A stretch of 26,624 nucleotides of DNA from CAYPXN01 sp964470915 (lineage in GTDB: Bacteria > UBA10199 > JADFYH01), in NCBI GenBank assembly GCA_964470915.1, contig CAYYEM010000021.1, positions 1 to 26,624 of the forward strand, written 5' to 3'. A program made the translations under genes and the position numbers. Numbering within the stretch: the stretch's first letter is position 1; every line of letters begins with the position of its first letter. Of the stretch, positions 24,639 to 26,624 are shown one piece after another. The notes under the pieces were generated by a model. The model worked only from the letters and a program-made list of their open reading frames with translations, made no database searches and was not told where the DNA came from.

Positions 24639-26002
24639 GTTTTTTTAAAGCGATTGAAGCCAAAAACGGACAAATCTATGAAGTTGGCGGAACTTTGCGT
24701 GATACACTCTTAGGAATTCCCCACAAGGACAAAGATTTGCTTGTCACAGGCATTCCTATCCATGAACTCATGGAACTTCTGGAAAAATTTGGCAAAGTAC
24801 AACAAGTCGGAAAATCTTTTGGTATCTTGAAATTTTTTCCTAACGATGGAAGTTCTGAATTTGACATCGCCCTGCCTCGCCTCGAAAAATCAACAGGTTC
24901 CGGACATCGTGATTTTGAGGTGGAATTTGACCCTCATATTCCAGTTGAAAAAGATCTGGCTCGACGTGATTTTACTATGAATGCCATGGCTAGAAACTTA
25001 AAGACCGGGGAATTAATTGACCCCTTTCAAGGGCAAAAAGATATACAAAATAAAATTATACGCATGGTCTTTTCAAAAACATTTGAAGAAGATCCCTTGC
25101 GCCTCTTAAGAGCTATTCAATTTTCTGCTCGTTTTAAATTTGAAATCGAAAAAGAAACATTTGCAGAAATGAAAAAAGATTCTGCACTCATTAAAACAGT
25201 CTCGGGCGAACGTATTATTGAAGAACTTCGAAAACTATTCATGGCGCCTAAACCATCGCTGGGTTTTTGGCTAATGAGAGATTGTGGTCTTTTAAAATAT
25301 TTATTTCCTGAAGTGGAAGGCATGATTGGGGTTCCTCAACCTAAAAAACATGGTGGTGATGTTTTTGAACACACGATGAGGGTGCTGGATGCTGCACGTG
25401 CAAATCAAGATGTTGAATCTGCTGGTGACCTTGAACTAATGCTCTCAGCTCTGTTTCATGACACAGGCAAGCCTGCAACTGCTGCATTTTCTGATGAGAA
25501 AGGGGATGTCACCTTTCATGGTCATCAGATTATTTCAAAGCGAATCTGGCTTAAATGGATGAAAAAATATAAGGCAAGCATGTTAGGAATTGATTGTGAA
25601 AATGTGGCTCGTCTCGTCGATAATCACATGTTTGAAACGAAGTCTTTTTATTCAGATAGAGCAATCCGTCGTTTTATTAATAAAATAGGACCGGATTTAA
25701 TCTACAAACAGATAGATCTGCGTATCGCTGACAAAAAAGGAGGTGGCTATCCTGATAGTATTCGAGGGGTGATCAAACTCAAGACAAAGATTAAGCAAGA
25801 GCTAGATAAAAAACCTCCTTTTGGCCCTAAAGACCTTGCACTCAATGGTCGAGATCTTATGTCTTTAGGCTTTCCAGAAGGCCCTCTTCTTGGTAAAATT
25901 TTAAAAGATTTAGTGGAAGTGGTGTTAGATCATCCGGAAAAAAATACTCGTGAAGATTTAATATCTTATATTGAAAAAAAAGGATTCCTTAAAAATGCTT
26001 AA
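24635..26002 (+). CDS. cca: tRNA nucleotidyltransferase / poly(A) polymerase family enzyme with HD domain
   Basis: A 455-residue class II nucleotidyltransferase adding CCA (or A) to RNA 3' ends in the cytoplasm. The head domain has GGTLRD (18-23) and the metal-binding pair Asp32/Asp34 (KDKDLL). The neck has LARRDFTMNAMA, EEDPLRLLRAIQFSARF and SGERIIEELRKL. A C-terminal HD-type phosphohydrolase-like domain has LFHDTGKP and TFHGHQIISKR. Whether it is a full CCA-adding, A-adding or CC-adding enzyme cannot be settled by eye. It is coupled by an ATGA overlap to the chaperone gene and overlaps the next small gene by eight bases. Confidence 0.92.
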   Translation: MSFFKAIEAKNGQIYEVGGTLRDTLLGIPHKDKDLLVTGIPIHELMELLEKFGKVQQVGKSFGILKFFPNDGSSEFDIALPRLEKSTGSGHRDFEVEFDPHIPVEKDLARRDFTMNAMARNLKTGELIDPFQGQKDIQNKIIRMVFSKTFEEDPLRLLRAIQFSARFKFEIEKETFAEMKKDSALIKTVSGERIIEELRKLFMAPKPSLGFWLMRDCGLLKYLFPEVEGMIGVPQPKKHGGDVFEHTMRVLDAARANQDVESAGDLELMLSALFHDTGKPATAAFSDEKGDVTFHGHQIISKRIWLKWMKKYKASMLGIDCENVARLVDNHMFETKSFYSDRAIRRFINKIGPDLIYKQIDLRIADKKGGGYPDSIRGVIKLKTKIKQELDKKPPFGPKDLALNGRDLMSLGFPEGPLLGKILKDLVEVVLDHPEKNTREDLISYIEKKGFLKNA

Positions 26003-26348
26003 ATTCTGGAAGAAACTTTTTCAAAAAAAGCCCCCTACTCTTTCTGAAGATGATTGGACTGAAGCTCAATTTGTAGAATCATTAGATCAAGTCATGAAGG
26101 CTCAGGAAGCAGCAAATCCCTCCATTAGAGAAGTGCATGAAAAGTTAAGTCCTGAATATCAACAAATCAAACAACTCATTGCGCAGATGATGATGACAGA
26201 TCCTGTCTTGCGAGACCCTTTACTTGAAAAAATAAAATCTTATCAGCAAAAAGCAGTTCTTCCTTTGCTCGATATTCTTTTATCTTTAGATGCCCTTTCC
26301 CGGGGAGTGCTGACGAGCACAGAAGAGGAAAACTCTCCCAAGGAGTAA
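25995..26348 (+). CDS. Small protein of unknown function
   Basis: A 117-residue protein that I do not recognise. Start chosen at ATG 25995 because AAGGA lies about 11 bases upstream; an upstream in-frame ATG at 25971 lies deeper inside cca. The N-terminus LKFWKKLFQKKPP is basic and amphipathic, like a membrane-surface tether, and no signal peptide is present. The remainder is predicted mostly helical and charged (EAQFVESLDQVMKAQEA, LSPEYQQIKQLIAQMMM) and ends in an acidic tail. It overlaps cca by eight bases and ends one base before coaE, so it belongs to the same operon. Likely cytoplasmic or membrane-peripheral. Confidence 0.75.
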   Translation: MLKFWKKLFQKKPPTLSEDDWTEAQFVESLDQVMKAQEAANPSIREVHEKLSPEYQQIKQLIAQMMMTDPVLRDPLLEKIKSYQQKAVLPLLDILLSLDALSRGVLTSTEEENSPKE

Positions 26349-26349
26349 T

Positions 26350-26624
26350 ATGAAAATCATTGGCCTAACGGGTGGTATTGCCTCTGGAAAATCGACAGTT
26401 TCTGCTATTTTTAAAAAACTTGGTGCTTATATTATTGATGCCGATAAAATAGCTCATCAAATTTATGACGAAGACTCTGAATTAGTAAAAAAAATAACCG
26501 ATCTTTTTGGCAAAGAAGTTCTTGTGCCTTCTACCTTTATTATTGATCGAGACAAGTTGGGGCAAATTGTTTTTAAAAATCCTGAAAAACTGAAACAACT
26601 TGAAGCATTAATTCATCCTGCAGT
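26350..26624 (+). CDS. coaE: Dephospho-CoA kinase, N-terminal part cut by the window edge
   Basis: Phosphorylates dephospho-CoA at the 3'-hydroxyl of its ribose, the last step of coenzyme A synthesis. 91 complete codons are visible. It opens with MKIIGLTGGIASGKST (P-loop GGIASGKS at 8-15), then the substrate-binding DADKIAHQIY, and reaches LIHPAV, the start of the next conserved segment. The family is about 200 residues, so the remaining half lies past the window. Its AAGGAG site is inside the end of the preceding gene, one base apart, so it is translationally linked. Confidence 0.96.
   Translation, partial: MKIIGLTGGIASGKSTVSAIFKKLGAYIIDADKIAHQIYDEDSELVKKITDLFGKEVLVPSTFIIDRDKLGQIVFKNPEKLKQLEALIHPA

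Noticed and set aside
1..26624. Search by eye for CRISPR arrays, insertion sequences, tRNAs, rRNAs and direct repeats
   Set aside because: No regularly spaced repeats, transposase motifs, terminal repeats or cloverleaf-like sequences were noticed; small divergent RNAs could be missed without a covariance search.

Overview
The window reads as ordinary chromosomal sequence from an AT-rich, Gram-negative bacterium. The evidence is periplasmic and outer-membrane proteins (OmpA-type, a PpiD/SurA-type chaperone), a complete rod-shape elongation operon, a two-subunit 2-oxoglutarate:ferredoxin oxidoreductase, and a secreted subtilase whose C-terminus resembles the MYXO-CTERM/GlyGly-CTERM class of sorting signals. 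Together these suggest a low-GC deltaproteobacterial-grade lineage (Bdellovibrionota-like or a related candidate phylum). That placement is inference; no rRNA gene is present to test it. A run of exactly 100 N inside guaB shows the scaffold is a draft assembly.

Layout. 1-6805 (all minus): truncated hflX, dnaE, guaA and a gap-interrupted guaB. 6979-8466 (plus): a secreted subtilisin-like protease facing korB. 8476-11379 (minus): korB and korA, with a palindromic candidate operator upstream. 11537-14949 (minus): a tetrapyrrole cluster of precorrin-2 dehydrogenase, a HemX/CcsA-type membrane protein and hemA, joined by 4-base ATGA overlaps, then a single-TM TPR protein. 15071-15400 (plus): thioredoxin. 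15397-21489 (minus): mreB, mreC, mreD-like, mrdA (PBP2), bcp and rodA, i.e. the elongasome with a peroxiredoxin inserted. 21490-21932: a very AT-rich divergent intergenic region carrying the promoter of the next gene. 21933-22553 (plus): a small OmpA-domain protein with a strong terminator. 22669-26624 (plus): an exported protein of unknown function, a PpiD/SurA-N-like chaperone, a CCA/poly(A)-type nucleotidyltransferase, a 117-residue unknown, and the start of coaE, all tightly packed.

How the genes fit together. guaB and guaA make GMP from IMP. KorAB links 2-oxoglutarate oxidation to ferredoxin. HemA, the HemX-like protein and the siroheme enzyme cover the first step and a branch of tetrapyrrole synthesis. 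MreBCD, PBP2 and RodA build the lateral cell wall. I saw no CRISPR array, mobile element, tRNA or rRNA, and no convincing previously undescribed system. The points most worth a second look are the dnaE/hflX junction (TTG start abutting the in-frame dnaE stop), substitutions in the DnaE PHP metal site, a probably leaderless guaB transcript, the protease sorting signal, the 5' UTR hairpin of the OmpA-like gene, and two unidentified genes in the last operon.
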